From assembly GCA_024103425.1 (NCBI GenBank), contig JAGFIS010000008.1, positions 62,001 to 126,000 of the forward strand: a DNA stretch of 64,000 nt, in the 5' to 3' direction. Both the position numbers and the translations under genes were made by a program. This DNA is from Chitinophagaceae bacterium (lineage in GTDB: Bacteria > Bacteroidota > Bacteroidia > Chitinophagales > Chitinophagaceae). Positions 10,401-18,682 of the stretch are shown one piece after another. Numbering within the stretch: the first letter of the stretch is position 1; every line of letters begins with the position of its first letter. A model generated the notes under the pieces. It made no database searches. It was not told where the DNA came from and saw only the letters and a list, made by a program, of their open reading frames with translations.

Positions 10401-11297
10401 GTTGTCGAACTTTCTCTTGACGGAGGTACAAATTGGATTGACGCAGGCCCTTATATGGTTGAGAATGGCTATACCGATAAAATCTCCTCGGCAAGTTCAG
10501 GCATTAATGGCAGAATGGCCTTTACCGGAACGAGAACATCGTTCTATAAGACAACTATTAATCTGTCTGCCTTCCAAGGTCAGTCTGTTCTCTTCAGACT
10601 CCGTTTTGTAACAGATGATGCAGGTAACAGTATCGGCTGGTATGTAGATGATATCTATGTTACAAGGATGCCGGCTGTTTATAATCTGGCTTCCGTGAGG
10701 GATGCCAGTGATAAATTATTCTCAATGTCCGATACAATCACGGCCATCACTTCAGCAACGATTCCTGTTATCTGGAGTGATTTCACTGTTCAGAAAGATG
10801 GTAACAGGGCGTTGTTGAAATGGGAGACCCAACAGGAAAGCAATACCGATAAATATGTTGTAGAGCGAAGTGCAGATGGAGTAAACTTCTCAGCCATCGG
10901 CTCTAAACCGGCAGCGGGCAACTCTTCTACATCCAGGAGCTACAGTTTCTACGATGAGTCGCCAATGAACGGTAACAATATTTACAGGATTCAGTTACTC
11001 GATAAGGATGGTAAACTGTCTTATTCTAAGGCATTGTCGCTTTATTTTAATGAAGCGGCTAACCTGGCAGTGATGCTTACACCAAACCCTGCACGAAGCA
11101 ATATAGAACTCACTATTGCAGAAAATAACAACTTGTTGAGGATAGATCTTGTAGATGCAACAGGACGTGTACTGAGGACATACGATATGAAAACAGAGAA
11201 GATCAACATCCCGGTTGCCACTCTTGCACAAGGTGTGTATTACCTGAAGATCAAGGGTGATAAGTTAGACACGACTCGCAAGTTCATTAAAGAGTAG
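7440..11297 (+). CDS. secreted M36 (fungalysin) metalloprotease with PA domain and T9SS sorting domain
   Basis: A 1285-residue secreted protease, translated from the ATG at 7440, which opens a clean signal peptide (MKKTYLIAVTLLFGLISF). An upstream in-frame ATG at 7350 would bury it. Order: signal, FTP-type propeptide (~25-200), M36 catalytic domain interrupted by a PA insert (~480-590), zinc site H604-E605-x2-H608 with third ligand E632 in GEGWSDYY, then beta-sandwich modules. The end has NPARSNIELTI and GVYYLKIKGDKL, the type A T9SS C-terminal domain. It should cross the outer membrane through the Por machinery and digest extracellular protein. Monocistronic, flanked by terminators. Confidence 0.93.
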   Translation: MKKTYLIAVTLLFGLISFNSSYGQNITPERALVFLSENLEALNLSKEDLQNSEVRSAHTDKLSGVNLVYLQQYYQGLPVYNALQVIAFKNNKVVSSTGKRLYGIEEAAGAQKAAPALPAKEAVTLAAKAVKLPADIFNAQPLTVSRQSPDGRITEFGESTVMRENITAELMWVPDDLGNVRLGWEIKLVPFSSSDYWLVRVDATTGNILGKDNNTIYCNWDTPELIPGAAQKPDNLFLGLSVPSVQKLAPAIKTAPASAFDVNSAQYNVIPFPAMSPEHNGGTISVVTNPWTLAGPGNDATTLKWHNDGTTEYNITRGNNVLARENINNDNNGQPATSSSALPDLSFNFPFNPNSSPTGSDNMNLAITNLFYWNNIMHDLTYQYGFDEVAGNFQASNMGRGAGNPKAKENDYVIANAQDGSGTNNASFATGVDGVNPTMRMFLWSPSPYKTLHINAPSFIETDVFAIESNLSLNNKLEDVGPVTNNLVLYIDDTPEGKSLACATPANAAQLNGRIAVIDRGDCAFTEKIKNAQNAGAIGVIVINTDNTGITMSGDDNSITIPAVAILNSDGNVLKSIMASYTINVTLKASQDLDGDLDNGIIAHEYAHGISVRLTGGQDVISCLNNQEQMGEGWSDYYSIMITHDWANASVTDGNIPVAVGTYVLGENPEDGYGIRNYRYTTDMGENPWTYDMLEPAHASSPHVVGELWATTLWHMTWNMIEQEGIINTNLFDATAEGANSDALKLVTLGLKLQPCSPGFLDGRDALLKADEILFDGKYSCAIWDAFAKRGMGVDAVQGSSNSLGDQVADFTKPNGALIKKTVDKITAPQNDILTYTFNIQAQCEPISGFKVVDTLAPNVTYVSGGTYNPGNRTVTLNVPSLNAGESASLTLKVKINTGTYFVSTNLFSETIPTNSMPASLVATTSDETKNWAPHTNNYSAPYSLRTTPSNVVAEQTLTSANAVTISDHVQLSFYHMYSFEKQKDGGVVELSLDGGTNWIDAGPYMVENGYTDKISSASSGINGRMAFTGTRTSFYKTTINLSAFQGQSVLFRLRFVTDDAGNSIGWYVDDIYVTRMPAVYNLASVRDASDKLFSMSDTITAITSATIPVIWSDFTVQKDGNRALLKWETQQESNTDKYVVERSADGVNFSAIGSKPAAGNSSTSRSYSFYDESPMNGNNIYRIQLLDKDGKLSYSKALSLYFNEAANLAVMLTPNPARSNIELTIAENNNLLRIDLVDATGRVLRTYDMKTEKINIPVATLAQGVYYLKIKGDKLDTTRKFIKE

Positions 11298-11322
11298 AAT
11301 TAAAACCTAAACCATCTATAAC

Positions 11323-11354
11323 AATGGCGGGTGTTAATCCCGCCATTTTCTTTC
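11323..11354 (+). terminator. rho-independent terminator after M36 protease gene
   Basis: Perfect 9-bp stem AATGGCGGG / CCCGCCATT (11323-11331 and 11339-11347) with a 7-base loop and a T-rich tail. Confidence 0.85.
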
Positions 11355-11441
11355 AACCCTCATACTTTAATTGGTCAAAAGAGAATATCTTTAGTACCTG
11401 ACAACAACCAATGCCATTTACGCATAAAACAGGGGTTGCCA

Positions 11442-12779
11442 ATGCCGGAAAACGTATCAGACAAAAAGGTCTTTTCACTCTCGGAGGTGATGCAAAGCAT
11501 CAAAAAGACACTGGAAGCACGCTATACCAGCGCCTTCTGGGTGAAGGCAGAAATGAATAAACTCAATTTCTACCGCCACTCCGGGCATTGTTATCCTGAT
11601 CTGGTAGAAAAGGCCGACGGTAAGGTCGTCGCCGAAATCCGCTCCACACTATGGAGCAGTGATTACAGGAGGATCAATCAGAAATTTCTGGCTATCCTCA
11701 AAGAACCATTGAAGGATGGAATAAAAATTCTGTTCAGCGCAAGAGTAAATTTTGATCCTAAATACGGACTCTCTCTGCAGATATTAGACATCGATCCGTC
11801 TTTCACCTTGGGAGACCTCGAAAAAGAAAAACAAGAAACCATAGCCCGATTGCAGGAGGCTGAGCTATGGACAAAAAATAAAGAGGTACCTTTTCCTCTT
11901 CTGCCAAAACGCATAGCCGTCATCTCTGTAGAAACCAGCAAGGGATATGCCGACTTCATGACAATCACAAAAAATAACCCCTGGGGCTATAAGTTCTTTT
12001 TCTTCATATTTCCTTCTCTTCTGCAGGGAGAAAGAGCCGCTGCTACTATTATGCAACAACTCCGGCGCATCCGCAGCGTGAAAGATTATTTCGATGCTGT
12101 TGCCATCATCCGCGGCGGGGGCGGTGAAGTAGGCCTGACATGCTATAACGATTACAATTTGTCTAAAATGATCTGCGAGTTCCCTATTCCCGTCATCACT
12201 GGAATCGGGCATGCTACCAACGAAACTGTGGCCGAGATGGTGGCACATACTAATGCTATTACACCAACTAAACTAGCAGAATTCCTGATTCAGAAATTCC
12301 ACAATTTCTCTGAACCTGTTAACCGCTCAGAAAGCAAGATTACCGACTTTGCCGGACGGATGCTGCACGATACCCGGGTTTCATTTAATAATACCATCAG
12401 GTTATTTAAAAGTATTACCGAACGTGTTATCAGTACCCATAATCACCAAATGCAGGTTTTAGGACAAGAACTTTTCAGGCAGTCTAATTTTCTTTTCCAT
12501 AAAAGCAGGGAATCACTTGTCCGCACCGCAGTATCCATCAAGGCCAACTCCGGATTCATTTTCAGGAATACCCAAACACAACTCACCGGAATAGAAAAAA
12601 ATATCGCCAATCTGCATCCCGATAACGTAATGAAGAGAGGGTTCAGCATTACCCGCCTGAACGGGAAAACGGTGACTGACATCTCTTCAGTGAAAAAAGG
12701 AGATGAAATAACTACCCTTCTCGCCGGAGGAGAACTAAAAAGTACTGTTTCTTCAACATCTAAAAAACAAAACCCATGA
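11442..12779 (+). CDS. xseA: exodeoxyribonuclease VII large subunit
   Basis: A 445-residue protein from the ATG at 11442 (MPENVSDKK). The longer frame from a GTG at 11331 begins inside the preceding terminator and is rejected. It has an N-terminal OB-fold (~10-110), the conserved core with PKRIAVIS, IIRGGGG and TGIGHATNETVAE, a long helical region, and C-terminal NVMKRGFSITR. With XseB it forms the nuclease that degrades single-stranded DNA from both ends, in repair and recombination. The stop overlaps the xseB start (ATGA), which indicates translational coupling. Confidence 0.95.
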   Translation: MPENVSDKKVFSLSEVMQSIKKTLEARYTSAFWVKAEMNKLNFYRHSGHCYPDLVEKADGKVVAEIRSTLWSSDYRRINQKFLAILKEPLKDGIKILFSARVNFDPKYGLSLQILDIDPSFTLGDLEKEKQETIARLQEAELWTKNKEVPFPLLPKRIAVISVETSKGYADFMTITKNNPWGYKFFFFIFPSLLQGERAAATIMQQLRRIRSVKDYFDAVAIIRGGGGEVGLTCYNDYNLSKMICEFPIPVITGIGHATNETVAEMVAHTNAITPTKLAEFLIQKFHNFSEPVNRSESKITDFAGRMLHDTRVSFNNTIRLFKSITERVISTHNHQMQVLGQELFRQSNFLFHKSRESLVRTAVSIKANSGFIFRNTQTQLTGIEKNIANLHPDNVMKRGFSITRLNGKTVTDISSVKKGDEITTLLAGGELKSTVSSTSKKQNP

Positions 12780-13042
12780 GTCAGCCTTCCTACACAGAAG
12801 CCTTCGAAGAGCTTCAGCAAATCGTTTCAGAAATAGAAGACGGACAAATATCTGTCGATACCCTTTCGGAGAAAGTGAGTCGTGCTGCTGCCCTCATTAA
12901 AATCTGTAAGCAAAAGCTGTCGGAAACAGAGGATAATGTCAACGAGATTCTGGCTGCACTTGAAAGAAATGACGAAGATGACCTGGAGATTCCCGACGAC
13001 GAGCAGATTGAATACGAAGATGACAATACCGGCGAAGAATAG
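12776..13042 (+). CDS. xseB: exodeoxyribonuclease VII small subunit
   Basis: An 88-residue acidic helical protein with the XseB pattern YTEAFEELQQIVSEIEDGQ and LIKICKQKLSETE, normal in length. It binds the large subunit to make active exonuclease VII. The ATG overlaps the xseA stop by four bases, so the two are made from one transcript in linked amounts. The C-terminal 20 residues are almost all acidic (EDDLEIPDDEQIEYEDD). Confidence 0.93.
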   Translation: MSQPSYTEAFEELQQIVSEIEDGQISVDTLSEKVSRAAALIKICKQKLSETEDNVNEILAALERNDEDDLEIPDDEQIEYEDDNTGEE

Positions 13043-13167
13043 CTGCTAAGACCCAAAAATTACATTTCAAGAAGAGGTCGGCGCTCAATGCCCCGGCTAC
13101 ATATTAATACTTCCGTTAAAAAATCTCTCAAATTTGAGTAAATATGGGATGTCCTGCCTTTCCTTGT

Positions 13168-13175
13168 TACCTTTG
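13168..13175 (+). promoter_or_regulatory. TAnnTTTG -7 box abutting gatB
   Basis: TACCTTTG ends six bases before the gatB ATG at 13182, so the transcript would begin within about three bases of the start codon. Confidence 0.5.
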
Positions 13176-13181
13176 CGCACT

Positions 13182-14624
13182 ATGTCACAAAACGGGTTTG
13201 AAACGGTAATAGGATTAGAGATTCACGCTCAATTGCTTACCAAAAGCAAGTTGTTTTGCGGAGACAGTACTGTTTTTGGAGATACGCCTAACAGCCATAT
13301 CAGCGCTGTAAGCCTGGCTCATCCAGGAACCATGCCTGTACTTAACAAAGAAGCTGTCAGACTGGCTACCCGCCTGGGAGTTGCGCTCAAGTGCAAAATC
13401 AACAGGTATAACTACTTCGAAAGAAAGCATTATTTCTATCCTGACCTGCCCGCAGGATTCCAGACCAGCCAGAACGATCTGCCAATCTGTTCGGGAGGTG
13501 CAATCCCGGTTTCAACCGAATCAGGCATAAAAGAAATTGCCCTCAACCGGATACATTTAGAAGAAGATGCCGGCAAAAGTGTTCACGATGCCGACCCTAC
13601 AAACACTCTGATCGACCTGAACCGTGCAGGAACAGCTTTGGTAGAAATCGTAACAGAGCCTGTCATCTCTTCTCCAGAAGAAGCAGCAGCTTGCCTTGCG
13701 ATGATCAGAAGCATCGTCCGGCGCCTCGATGTGTGCGACGGAAACATGGAGGAAGGAAGTCTGCGCTGCGATGTCAATATATCCGTAAAGAGAAAAGATG
13801 ATACACGCCTTGGTACCAAGGTCGAAATCAAAAACCTGAACTCCGTAAGAAACGTGAAGCGTGCCGCTTCCTACGAGGAAGAGCGCCTTACAAACTTGAT
13901 TAAAAACGGAGAAGAGGTATTTCAACAAACACGGAGCTTCGATGCTGAAACCGGTGTTACTTCGGCCCTGCGCTCAAAAGAAGAGGCTACCGACTACAGG
14001 TACTTCCCCGAACCCAACTTGCCTCCGGTAATTATTTCCGAAGAAGAAATTGAGGCTATCAGGAAAGAACTCCCTTTGCTTCCACACGAGATTGAACAGG
14101 AACTGATAAGAAAGTACGAAATCGGAAAAGAAGCAGCTTCTATCATCAGTGCCGATGAGATGCTGTATAATTATTTTGAAGCGGCATCTTCCCGGACACA
14201 ATACCACTCTGCCATTGCTAACTGGCTGATCGGGCCCGTAAAGTCGTTAATGAATGAACAGGGAGAAGCAGCCGTGGCATCACTCACTACAGATGGACTT
14301 TTATCACTGGCATCAGCAACGGCAGAAAACAAAGTGGCCTTTAATGTTGCGGCTACTAAAGTATTGCCTGAAATGCTGGCTTTGAAAAGAGACGATGCGA
14401 TGGCAATAGCCAAAGAGCTTAACCTGCTGCAGGTGAGCAATATAGGCTCACTCAATGGCTGGGTAGATGAAGTACTCAGCAAATTCCCCGGAAAAGTTCA
14501 GGAATATAAAAAAGGAAAGAAAAATCTTACAGGATTCTTTGCCGGAGAAGTTAAGAAACTCAGCAAAGGAAAAGCAGACATCAAAACTGCTATCGAAATT
14601 CTGTCGCAAAAACTAAATAAATAA
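13182..14624 (+). CDS. gatB: aspartyl/glutamyl-tRNA(Asn/Gln) amidotransferase subunit B
   Basis: A 480-residue protein from the ATG at 13182. An upstream in-frame start at 13134 precedes the promoter box and is rejected. GatB is the kinase/tRNA-binding subunit of GatCAB, converting mischarged Glu-tRNA(Gln) or Asp-tRNA(Asn) to the correct amide. Signatures seen are VIGLEIHAQL, DLPAGFQTSQ, LEEDAGKS, VEIVTEPV, RCDVNISV and KIEIKNLNSV-like KVEIKNLNS, followed by a helical YqeY-like tail. Length is normal. asnS is also present in this window, so the complex may serve Gln. Operon with the TlpA-like lipoprotein seven bases downstream. Confidence 0.96.
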   Translation: MSQNGFETVIGLEIHAQLLTKSKLFCGDSTVFGDTPNSHISAVSLAHPGTMPVLNKEAVRLATRLGVALKCKINRYNYFERKHYFYPDLPAGFQTSQNDLPICSGGAIPVSTESGIKEIALNRIHLEEDAGKSVHDADPTNTLIDLNRAGTALVEIVTEPVISSPEEAAACLAMIRSIVRRLDVCDGNMEEGSLRCDVNISVKRKDDTRLGTKVEIKNLNSVRNVKRAASYEEERLTNLIKNGEEVFQQTRSFDAETGVTSALRSKEEATDYRYFPEPNLPPVIISEEEIEAIRKELPLLPHEIEQELIRKYEIGKEAASIISADEMLYNYFEAASSRTQYHSAIANWLIGPVKSLMNEQGEAAVASLTTDGLLSLASATAENKVAFNVAATKVLPEMLALKRDDAMAIAKELNLLQVSNIGSLNGWVDEVLSKFPGKVQEYKKGKKNLTGFFAGEVKKLSKGKADIKTAIEILSQKLNK

Positions 14625-14631
14625 GACAATC

Positions 14632-15762
14632 ATGAAACAATTCTTTTATCTGGCAACGGCAATTCTGATTCTGGCATCGTGCCAGGATACTCCGGTGAAA
14701 AACTTTACTATCAGCGGAGAGATTAAAAATGCTCCTGATCAGGAGATTAAATTGGAGTATATGCCTTTCAACAATGATGCCCCGGCCGAATTGGCTAAGG
14801 TTCAACTCAAAGACGGAAAATTTGAAATGAAAGGCACTTCGGAGGACGAAGCTCTTCACAGAATCGTAATGGGCAACCTCAGCTATTTCTTCGTGAACGA
14901 CAAGGCAAACATAACAATGACTGCCGATGCAAACGATCCTACCGGCCGCGACGTCAAATTCAATAGCCCGTCATCTTCATCTCTCAACAACTTTATGGGG
15001 GTAATTGATAGTATCAGCTCTAAGATGATGGCAGATCAGCAAGCGGCTGAAAAATATATCCAGGCCGGAGACGATTCATCAGCCAGCGAAATCACCAAAA
15101 AATTCAAAGACATACAGGAGTGGTACACTAATTTCGGAAAGAACTATGCCGATACTGCTAAGAGCCCTATCGTAGCCGTATTCGCATTAGGAATGACTGC
15201 TGCCAACGATCAGGATATACTCATAGCGCAAACTAAAAAGCTTAAAGAAAAATGGCCAAAGAACCGTGCTGTTACAATGTTTGCACAGCAAATTGAAGCT
15301 TTTACAGCTCAACAACAGGATTTTCAACAAATGAAACAAGGCTTAGAGGTTGGCACTATGGCCCCCGACATCACAATGCCGGATACCGATGGAAAAGATT
15401 TCTCGCTCAGCAGCCTGCGCGGCAAATATGTACTGGTTGACTTCTGGGCAAGCTGGTGTACTCCCTGCCGTATGGAAAATCCAAATGTAGTAGCTGCTTA
15501 CCAAAAGTTCAAGGATAAGAACTTCACCATTCTGGGGGTTTCACTCGACCAAACTAAAGACAACTGGTTAGAAGCCATCGAAGCAGATAAACTGAGCTGG
15601 AAGCAGATTAGTGATCTCAAGTTCTGGGAAAGTGCAGCCGTTCCTTTATATAACATTCAGGGAATTCCTTACAACGTACTGATTGATCCGGAGGGAAAAA
15701 TTATTGCAAGTGAACTGCGCGGGCCGGCTCTCGAAGCAAAGCTTGCAGAAGTGCTGAATTAA
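14632..15762 (+). CDS. TlpA-like thiol-disulfide oxidoreductase lipoprotein (DUF4369 + AhpC/TSA)
   Basis: A 376-residue lipoprotein (ILASC, C17). Residues ~24-115 are a DUF4369-type beta domain, ~120-235 a helical linker, and ~240-376 a thioredoxin fold with the active site C276-x-x-C279 in FWASWCTPCR. Such Bacteroidota proteins are periplasmic reductases for cysteine pairs, for example in cytochrome c maturation, but the partner is not known here. It is seven bases behind gatB and so probably cotranscribed. A strong terminator follows. Confidence 0.9.
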   Translation: MKQFFYLATAILILASCQDTPVKNFTISGEIKNAPDQEIKLEYMPFNNDAPAELAKVQLKDGKFEMKGTSEDEALHRIVMGNLSYFFVNDKANITMTADANDPTGRDVKFNSPSSSSLNNFMGVIDSISSKMMADQQAAEKYIQAGDDSSASEITKKFKDIQEWYTNFGKNYADTAKSPIVAVFALGMTAANDQDILIAQTKKLKEKWPKNRAVTMFAQQIEAFTAQQQDFQQMKQGLEVGTMAPDITMPDTDGKDFSLSSLRGKYVLVDFWASWCTPCRMENPNVVAAYQKFKDKNFTILGVSLDQTKDNWLEAIEADKLSWKQISDLKFWESAAVPLYNIQGIPYNVLIDPEGKIIASELRGPALEAKLAEVLN

Positions 15763-15784
15763 GATATTGTCTTATTTATATTTA

Positions 15785-15814
15785 AACCCCGGTGCTTATT
15801 GGCCGGGGTTTTTT
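15785..15814 (+). terminator. rho-independent terminator after TlpA-like gene
   Basis: Stem AACCCCGG / CCGGGGTT (15785-15792 and 15803-15810) followed by a T run. Confidence 0.85.
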
Positions 15815-15908
15815 ATTGCTGTTGTAAGCTTTTCTCTGTCAATTATGCAACGGTGCGGTTTTCTTTTGTGTCCTTCTCTTTTTATTATCTTCGTTTCTCA
15901 AAATTCTC

Positions 15909-16679
15909 ATGCAGGTTCCGCACTCAAAAAAAGTTTTTTTTCTTGGTGACTTTCATTTAGGCGCACCGGATTACGACAGTAGTCTCGAGCGCGAAAAGAG
16001 GATTGTATCTTTTCTGGATACGATCAAAAATGAAGCTGCAGTCATCTTTATCATGGGCGATCTGTTCGACTTCTGGTTTGAATACAAAACAGTTGTTCCC
16101 AAAGGTTATACCCGAATACTCGGAAAACTGGCCGAACTGAGTGACAGCGGTATCGAGATGCACTTTTTCGTGGGTAATCACGATATGTGGATGCACGGAT
16201 ACTTTGAGAAGGAATTGAAGATGGCTGTACACTACCATCCGATTAATATCGAGATTGAGGGAAAGAAATTTCAGGTCGGACACGGAGACGGCCTGGGCCC
16301 CGGAGATCACAAATACAAGTTTCTCAAAAAGATATTCAGGAATAAGGTGGCGCAGTTCTGTTTCGGTGCCTTGCCTCCTTCCTGGGGTATGGGACTGGCC
16401 AATTATTTCAGCCGCAAGAGCAGGGCTGCCACTGGTTCTTCGGATGCTGAGTTCCTCGGAGAAGATAAGGAATGGCTCATTATTCATTGCAAAGAGACAC
16501 TGAAGAAAGAGCACTTCGACTATTTCATTTTCGGGCACCGGCATCTGCCATTAGAGATTCCTGTGGGCAACAACAGTATATATATCAACACCGGCGACTG
16601 GATTAAGTATAATAGTTACGCGGTGTTCGACGGCGAGCAAACCACCCTTCAATATTATAAAGACTCTAAAGATGCGTAG
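15909..16679 (+). CDS. lpxH: UDP-2,3-diacylglucosamine diphosphatase family metallophosphoesterase
   Basis: A 256-residue calcineurin-like phosphoesterase. The metal-binding motifs are in order: D14 and H16 in GDFHLG, D51 in MGDLFDFW, N90/H91 in GNHDMW, HGDGLGPGD, and GHRH near the C-terminus. The family hydrolyses UDP-2,3-diacylglucosamine to lipid X in lipid A synthesis, at the inner face of the membrane. A TATCTTCG box (15886-15893) lies 15 bases upstream. Its stop overlaps the next gene by eight bases. The LpxH role is the best fit among UDP-diacylglucosamine phosphatases. Confidence 0.88.
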   Translation: MQVPHSKKVFFLGDFHLGAPDYDSSLEREKRIVSFLDTIKNEAAVIFIMGDLFDFWFEYKTVVPKGYTRILGKLAELSDSGIEMHFFVGNHDMWMHGYFEKELKMAVHYHPINIEIEGKKFQVGHGDGLGPGDHKYKFLKKIFRNKVAQFCFGALPPSWGMGLANYFSRKSRAATGSSDAEFLGEDKEWLIIHCKETLKKEHFDYFIFGHRHLPLEIPVGNNSIYINTGDWIKYNSYAVFDGEQTTLQYYKDSKDA

Positions 16680-17481
16680 AGTATTGTTCGTCATATTGTT
16701 CTTAGGTTTCACACCTGCCTTGCTCGCTCAACCGGGAGTAGAGATCAAGCATCTGATGACACTGCCGTTTCCTGTTTCATACTTTGCCACAGGGGCCACG
16801 GGAGAACTATTCATCATCACACCCGACAACCAACTCAAGAAATACAATAACAACGGAGACTCTGTAGGCGTGTTCAACGAGGTGAAGAAATTTGGGAAGT
16901 TGTCGCTCATAGAAGCACAAAATCCGTGGAAAACGATTCTCTTTTACGAAGATTATGAGACCATTGTTCTGTTAGACAAGTACATGAGTGTTACCGGCAT
17001 CATCCGCCTGAGAGAAAAGAATCTTTACGGAGTGAAGGCTGTAACGACCAGCTACGACAACGGCCTCTGGATCTTCGATCCGGTTGATTCTAAAATCAAG
17101 AAAATGGACGATAACGGGAATATACTACTGTCGTCGACAGATTTGAGACAAGTGCTGACTAAAGTACCCAATCCGGTTAGGATTATCGATAATGACGGTT
17201 TACTCTACCTGTACGATAAAGACGAAGGAATCTACACCTTCGATTACTACGGAGCCTTTAAATCGTTGATGCCTTACACGGGGTGGGAGTATATATATGT
17301 CTCGGGAAAATCCATCACGGGAATTGACAGCACCAAAATTTATAAAATCACGCAGCCTGTTCCGGTCGCTTCAGAGACAAGCCTCCCCGCCGAACTGCAA
17401 GGCGCAACTCTTGTGAGCTTCGGAAACAGAAAACTCTACTTGCTTAAAGACGAAAAGCTGTCTGTCTATAACTTAAACTAA
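16672..17481 (+). CDS. exported protein of unknown function, beta-propeller-like
   Basis: A 269-residue protein with a signal peptide (MRRVLFVILFLGF..., cleavage near LLA-QPG). The mature part is made of short beta-strand repeats with Asp/Asn turns (LYLYDKDEGIYTFDYYG, LWIFDPVDSKIKKMDDNGN), suggestive of a small propeller, but I recognise no named family. It overlaps lpxH by eight bases, so the two are translationally linked. That pairing points to an envelope role without showing which. Confidence 0.7.
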   Translation: MRRVLFVILFLGFTPALLAQPGVEIKHLMTLPFPVSYFATGATGELFIITPDNQLKKYNNNGDSVGVFNEVKKFGKLSLIEAQNPWKTILFYEDYETIVLLDKYMSVTGIIRLREKNLYGVKAVTTSYDNGLWIFDPVDSKIKKMDDNGNILLSSTDLRQVLTKVPNPVRIIDNDGLLYLYDKDEGIYTFDYYGAFKSLMPYTGWEYIYVSGKSITGIDSTKIYKITQPVPVASETSLPAELQGATLVSFGNRKLYLLKDEKLSVYNLN

Positions 17482-17504
17482 CCGGCAGGTATATACTAAG
17501 AACT

Positions 17505-17981
17505 TCAGGAGTTGATAATGTTCGTCAGTTCCTGATCCCATTTACCTGATGCGCCGAATTCTATAAGCCGGCCTTTTTCCTTTCCGTTTTCCATTACAAT
17601 AATCGTCGGGACATTATGCACGTTCATTGCCTGGGGCAGGTGATTGGGCAATTCTTTGTTTTGGTCAACCGCAAACATGGCAATTCTTTCCTCAGGAAAC
17701 CCTGAAGCATCTACAAGTTTGTAAAATCCGGGAATCACTACATGGCTGTCTTCGCACCAGGTACCCATAAAAATAATCAGGTGGATTTTATCCTTATTAT
17801 TTTTCAACGCCTCAACAGCATCAGCACTTACATTGGTATAAGCGGCTTGTCCCTCAGCAAAAAACGGAAACTCCGGCACATCGATATCACTTCTGCGAAT
17901 AGAACCCAGATAAATCTTCTCTCCCGTTTCAGGATGTGTACCGGTTTGATATAATGGATGATTAGCGGTGTTTGTTGACAT
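17505..17981 (-). CDS. monothiol thioredoxin-like protein
   Basis: A 158-residue cytoplasmic protein with a thioredoxin fold. The active-site position reads GTWCEDSH: C76 is kept, but the resolving Cys is Ser (S79). The cis-proline strand VHNVPTIIVM and C-terminal GASGKWDQEL are present. CxxS proteins form mixed disulfides, for example with bacillithiol or other thiols, rather than reducing disulfides. The target is unknown. It lies 31 bases downstream of the MerR gene on the same strand, so they probably share a transcript. Confidence 0.8.
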   Translation of the reverse strand: MSTNTANHPLYQTGTHPETGEKIYLGSIRRSDIDVPEFPFFAEGQAAYTNVSADAVEALKNNKDKIHLIIFMGTWCEDSHVVIPGFYKLVDASGFPEERIAMFAVDQNKELPNHLPQAMNVHNVPTIIVMENGKEKGRLIEFGASGKWDQELTNIINS

Positions 17982-18012
17982 GGTTTACAATTTTTCAGAT
18001 TAAAAATCGGAT

Positions 18013-18495
18013 CTACAGATTGTCTCTGAACTGTGTCAGGAACAATTTCATTTTCTCCAGCGAGGTAATCAGTTCGAACTTCTGCATCGCAGCCTTTTCA
18101 TTTTTCAGGTACTCCTTGGCCCCTTCAATGGTAAACTTCCTGTCGCGCAGCAAGTGATTGATCAGGTACAGGGTTTTGACATCTTCGGGCCTGAAGTAGC
18201 GATCGCCTTTTTTATTCTTTTTTGGTTTTAGTACTTTGAATTCGTTTTCCCAGTAACGGATGAGCGAAGTCTGTTCTCCGAACATTTCGGCTACCTGCCC
18301 GATAGGATAATACGATTTAGAGAACAACTCTTCGTCGGGTGGCAAGACAATATCCTTCGATACCCCTTCCTTCAGACTACGCCTTCCGCTGCGGCCCTGC
18401 TTCTGCACTTCTTTTTCCTGCCCGGTAGGCTGAGGGGCGGCAGGTTTTTCCGGAACGGACCTGGGTTCGTCGAAGTCAAATTTTAGCTGCTCCAT
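18013..18495 (-). CDS. MerR family transcriptional regulator
   Basis: A 160-residue protein. A disordered, charged N-terminal 50 residues is followed by a MerR winged helix (~55-120): YPIGQVAEMFGEQTSLIRYWENEF then the wing and DRYFRPEDVKTLYLI. A short C-terminal helix probably dimerises. There is no long effector domain and no metal-binding Cys cluster, so it resembles the short MerR proteins common in Bacteroidota rather than metal sensors. First gene of a likely pair with the monothiol thioredoxin-like protein. Confidence 0.88.
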   Translation of the reverse strand: MEQLKFDFDEPRSVPEKPAAPQPTGQEKEVQKQGRSGRRSLKEGVSKDIVLPPDEELFSKSYYPIGQVAEMFGEQTSLIRYWENEFKVLKPKKNKKGDRYFRPEDVKTLYLINHLLRDRKFTIEGAKEYLKNEKAAMQKFELITSLEKMKLFLTQFRDNL

Positions 18496-18611
18496 ACTTT
18501 CTGATTTTTATTTTTAAAGCTTTCAGCCGGAATCAACTCTTCCAATCTGCAAAATTTATCACTATTACTACAAAGAGTGTCGCTACTGTTCTTAAAAGCA
18601 CCCTTAAATAT

Positions 18612-18619
18612 TACCTTTG
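18612..18619 (+). promoter_or_regulatory. TAnnTTTG -7 box for alaS
   Basis: TACCTTTG, full consensus, 63 bases before the alaS ATG at 18683. It overlaps the TTG at 18617 that opens a longer frame, excluding that start. Confidence 0.5.
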
Positions 18620-18682
18620 TCGGCTAACAACAAAGATAAACAAGACACCGTCAATAACCGTCCTAAAACCGGTAACACATTT

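Noticed and set aside
11331..11441. N-terminal extension of XseA from a GTG at 11331
   Set aside because: It begins in the terminator hairpin of the M36 gene and adds residues not found in XseA.
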